Below are positions 14,672 to 15,721 of a stretch of DNA of 15,721 bases, piece by piece. The DNA is from Promethearchaeota archaeon (lineage in GTDB: Archaea; Asgardarchaeota; Lokiarchaeia; Sigynarchaeales; SOKP01), in assembly GCA_016839845.1 (NCBI GenBank), contig JAEOTL010000421.1:1-15721 (forward strand), written 5' to 3'. The stretch's first letter is position 1, and each line of letters opens with the position of its first letter. The position numbers and the translations under genes are program-made. The notes under the pieces are model-generated. The model made no database searches and was not told where the DNA came from. It saw only the letters and a program-made list of their open reading frames with translations.

Positions 14672-15679
14672 ATGCCAGAACTAATAACAATTGGGAGTAA
14701 TACTTTAGATGTTTTAATAAAAATTGATGATGTATTACGGTTTGAATTACTTGATAAAGAAATCATAAAAAAATATACAGCTATAGAATATTCACGGAAA
14801 TTAAACGTAAAAGATGTGAGGTTTGTTCCGGGGGGATCAGGTGCGAATATAGCAGCAAATTGCTCTATGTTGGGATTGCAAGCCGCATTTATTGGTGTAA
14901 TGGGCGATGACTTCTCAGCAAATATATGTTTGTCTGATTTAAAAGATCGAGGAGTAGATTTATCTCAAGTTGTTCAAACAGATAAGGATTGTACAGCAGT
15001 TTCGATAATATTACGGACTCCTTGGGGAAAAGATCGGAGTATTCTTGCTTATAAAGGGGCAAATAATCTACTAACCCCGTCAGATGTTAAGGAAGAGTTT
15101 TTCAACAATGTAAAAGCGTTTGCCTGGACTTCTCTTACAACGGATGAGAGCTGCAAAGCTATTGAGAAAGCTATTACTCTGACGAAAAATCGTGGTGGAA
15201 TGGTATTCGCGGCCCCAAGTATGTCAATAATAAAAAATGCTCAAAAGTGGGCAAAGATTCTAATTTCCAACTCAGATGTTGTCTCCCTTAATTTGGAAGA
15301 AGCTCAGGAATTTACAGGTGAAAAGAAAAAGACTCTAATGATCAATACTTTCTTGGATATGGGGATAAAACTTATTTCTATTACAGATGGTCCAGATGGT
15401 TCAATAATTTCTGATGGTAAAACTATTATAAATACTGGGGTTTATTCGATAAGTAAGGTAGAGGATACAACCGGTGCTGGAGATGCTTTTCTTAGTGGGA
15501 TCCTTATATCCCAACTTAACGGATTTTCACTTGAAAAAACCTCTAAATTTGCCACTGCGATGTCATTTTTGGAATCAAAGGAAGTCGGGGTTCGAGAGGG
15601 ATTACCAAACAGTATTCAAGAACTTGAAGATTTCATTACTGCTAATTCATTAAAACAAGTGATCTCTGAAATCATTTAA
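14672..15679 (+). CDS. PfkB/ribokinase-family carbohydrate or nucleoside kinase
   Basis: A complete kinase of 335 residues from the ATG at 14672; an in-frame GTG at 14666 would add two. The N-terminal substrate motif reads VPGGSGANIAANCSMLGL (about 52-69), the middle motif NLEEAQEFTG (207-216), and the C-terminal signature VEDTTGAGDAFLSG holds the anion hole and the catalytic aspartate D271 (273 counting from the GTG). SITDGPDGS (about 236-244) is also typical. It transfers phosphate from ATP to a hydroxymethyl group of a sugar or nucleoside; the substrate cannot be read from the motifs. The insert between residues 24 and 50 may form the lid. It follows the ESCRT-III gene by 119 bases without obvious coupling, so a link to ESCRT function is doubtful. 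The family call is secure. Confidence 0.88.
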   Translation: MPELITIGSNTLDVLIKIDDVLRFELLDKEIIKKYTAIEYSRKLNVKDVRFVPGGSGANIAANCSMLGLQAAFIGVMGDDFSANICLSDLKDRGVDLSQVVQTDKDCTAVSIILRTPWGKDRSILAYKGANNLLTPSDVKEEFFNNVKAFAWTSLTTDESCKAIEKAITLTKNRGGMVFAAPSMSIIKNAQKWAKILISNSDVVSLNLEEAQEFTGEKKKTLMINTFLDMGIKLISITDGPDGSIISDGKTIINTGVYSISKVEDTTGAGDAFLSGILISQLNGFSLEKTSKFATAMSFLESKEVGVREGLPNSIQELEDFITANSLKQVISEII

Positions 15680-15721
15680 ATTTACCACACTTTATTTTCG
15701 ACATCGAACTAATAAGAAAAA

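Noticed and set aside
1..15721. CRISPR array, insertion sequence, tRNA or rRNA genes
   Set aside because: I looked for regularly spaced repeats, transposase motifs, terminal repeats and tRNA-like cloverleaf blocks in the intergenic regions and found none.

Overview
The window reads as a piece of an Asgard archaeal chromosome. It is AT-rich, roughly two thirds A+T by eye. It carries eukaryote-like ESCRT genes next to archaeal housekeeping genes such as Nip7-like and NSUN-type RNA proteins and a CYTH protein. Upstream regions show archaeal TATA-like elements (TTTAAATA type), and several genes have Shine-Dalgarno motifs. A Lokiarchaeia-like source is plausible from the gene content and AT bias, but I cannot fix the lineage from sequence alone.

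Left part (1-2600): the 5' end of a leftward gene runs off the edge. It has a four-cysteine N-terminal cluster followed by what looks like a roadblock/longin-type domain. Next is a rightward two-gene unit, an HD-domain phosphohydrolase and a 96-codon protein separated by one base. Positions 2598-6582 hold secreted or surface functions. These are a membrane-anchored beta-lactamase-fold serine hydrolase (leftward), a divergent winged-helix regulator, and a large amidohydrolase with a signal/anchor segment and a C-terminal membrane helix. The hydrolase promoter has an apparent operator: a 9-bp inverted repeat that brackets its TATA box.

Middle (6583-10720): a possible 62-residue protein, a leftward CYTH-domain protein, an NSUN-type RNA m5C methyltransferase whose true N-terminus is broken by an apparent one-base frameshift, a convergent Nip7-like PUA protein, and an acyltransferase-3 membrane protein.

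Right part (10720-15721): an ESCRT locus. A Vps22/EAP30-type ESCRT-II subunit points right. It converges on a Vps25-type ESCRT-II subunit that carries a long N-terminal coiled coil and sits downstream of a Vps4 AAA ATPase in one leftward unit. Vps4 is transcribed divergently from an ESCRT-III (Vps2/24/46-type) subunit, and a PfkB-family sugar kinase follows. Together these would supply a membrane-recruited ESCRT-II core, one membrane-remodelling filament subunit and the disassembly ATPase. ESCRT-I, ubiquitin-pathway genes, a Vps36-like partner and the second ESCRT-III type (Vps20/32/60) are not in this window. The most notable points are the coiled-coil/Vps25 fusion, a 46-bp concentric dyad just upstream of the Vps22 gene, and the TATA-bracketing operator. 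I saw no tRNA, rRNA, CRISPR array or insertion sequence.
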